A stretch of 64,000 nucleotides of DNA from contig OX578147.1 in assembly GCA_951213105.1 (NCBI GenBank), positions 129,644,822 to 129,708,821 on the forward strand, written 5' to 3'. This stretch comes from Amaurobius ferox (taxonomy: Eukaryota; Arthropoda; Arachnida; Araneae; Amaurobiidae). Shown one piece after another: positions 63,314 to 64,000 of the stretch. The translations under genes and the position numbers were made by a program. The first letter of the stretch is position 1; every line of letters starts with the position of its first letter. The notes beneath the pieces were generated by a model, which searched no databases, was not told the DNA's origin, and was given only the letters and a program-made list of their open reading frames with translations.

Positions 63314-64000
63314 TTTTGAGTGCTATTTTATTGATGATTTTCTAATTTCGTAGATTTTAAAGATACATTTTTTAATTTTGGAATATATAATTATTTTAAT
63401 ACTATATGAGTGTTCTGAAAATTTGACTTAAATAGAAAACTTTTTAAAATAGCATATTTTTTTTTTAACTTTCAGCTGTAAAATAAATTTATTTTTTATT
63501 TTTTAATCATCTTTGAGTCATGACTTTCAGCTGTGATATCAATTAATTTTCTCTTTTTTGATCAGCTCCGAGCCATGAACTTGAATATGACAGGACACAA
63601 ACTGCATGATAAAATACAAAAACCTAATTATTTAATTATTTTAAATGAAACTTTTTAAAACGGAAAACTAGACAAAAAAGCAAAAATGTAACGGTTCTAA
63701 CTATTAGGAATGTTTCACTTTTGTAATTCTCAATGCAGGGCATATCAAAAGAGCTTATTTAGGGTGTATTATGCCCACATTGTGCAATTGGCATGTTTGT
63801 GCATAGAAAAAACACAGTACAGGAATAATAATTTTGGTTCAAAAGTGCAATTTGGAAATTGGCATGTTATCTGTATCTGTATTATTTATGTAGCAGGTGC
63901 TTATTTAGTACCCGGGCAATATCGGAATCATTCTAGAAAGAAATAAAATATGTTTACATATACAAGAAATTTTGGCCACTTCTAGATAGCAAACAATCAT

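Larger units (their letters stand above)
62880..63926 (+). mobile_element. Repeat family C, copy with internal tandem expansion
   Basis: The 5' end is TAATAAAAGAAGATGTTTGTC. The 3' end is GCTTATTTAGTACCCGGGCA followed by ATTCTAG. Between them a unit of about 190 bp is repeated (CTCCGGACMACATGGCTCAG, TTTTACAGGTGATTTTTTC). Confidence 0.6.

Noticed and set aside
60465..64000. Search for the ENPP nucleophile exon
   Set aside because: No sequence coding a TFPNHY-like motif with splice sites was found on the minus strand; the exon lies outside the window.

Overview
This is a eukaryotic, AT-rich nuclear window, most likely from an arthropod and plausibly an arachnid. The organism is inferred from style only: long introns, canonical GT-AG splicing, Tigger, mariner, Tc1 and hAT elements, and a 5S-rRNA-headed SINE. 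No diagnostic marker fixes the species. I see no bacterial-type operon, CRISPR array, functional rRNA gene or functional tRNA gene.

The one host gene I can support runs on the minus strand from about 60.46 kb down to 19.64 kb. It is the 3' part of an ectonucleotide pyrophosphatase/phosphodiesterase gene of the ENPP1/ENPP3 type. I could join 14 exons, every junction GT-AG and every phase consistent. They give 1,926 coding nucleotides, 641 residues plus a TGA stop. The protein enters at the GLYPATHG motif, carries five of the metal ligands, and ends with the inactive nuclease-like domain. The upstream exons (signal anchor, somatomedin-B-like domains, nucleophile threonine) lie beyond base 64000. 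Most of the genic 41 kb is intron packed with repeats.

Layout. 0-2.4 kb: a nearly intact Tigger/pogo DNA transposon between TA microsatellites. 2.8-4.7 kb: a non-autonomous hAT element with another element nested in it. 5.7-8.3 kb: a broken mariner and a broken Tc1. 8.9-9.4 kb: a roughly 160-bp tandem repeat. 10.5-12.3 kb: two solo LTRs of one family in opposite orientation. 13.9-14.4 kb: a foldback MITE. 14.8-18.3 kb: a multi-layer nest of repeats. 18.25-18.95 kb: a decayed tandem array of roughly 120-bp units just downstream of the gene. 19.6-60.5 kb: the ENPP gene, whose introns hold SINEs, MITEs, foldback elements, minisatellites, a hAT relic and a solo LTR. 60.5-64 kb: more foldback and hAT MITEs, tandem repeats and a perfect hairpin.

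The most notable discoveries are repeat biology. (1) A SINE family has interchangeable heads on one body. Two copies start with a full-length 5S-rRNA-like sequence followed by a tRNA-like remnant that kept its A box but lost its B box. A third copy starts directly with an intact tRNA-like A/B-box head. (2) Two abundant non-autonomous families share a Helitron2/Helentron-like end plan (5' hairpin, asymmetric inverted repeats, 3' hairpin). A third family shares the 3' hairpin. Empty sites inside the window allow several insertion boundaries to be read directly. (3) Foldback elements with shared termini are present, one enclosing a 52-bp minisatellite. All similarity statements are by eye; no alignment or database search was run.
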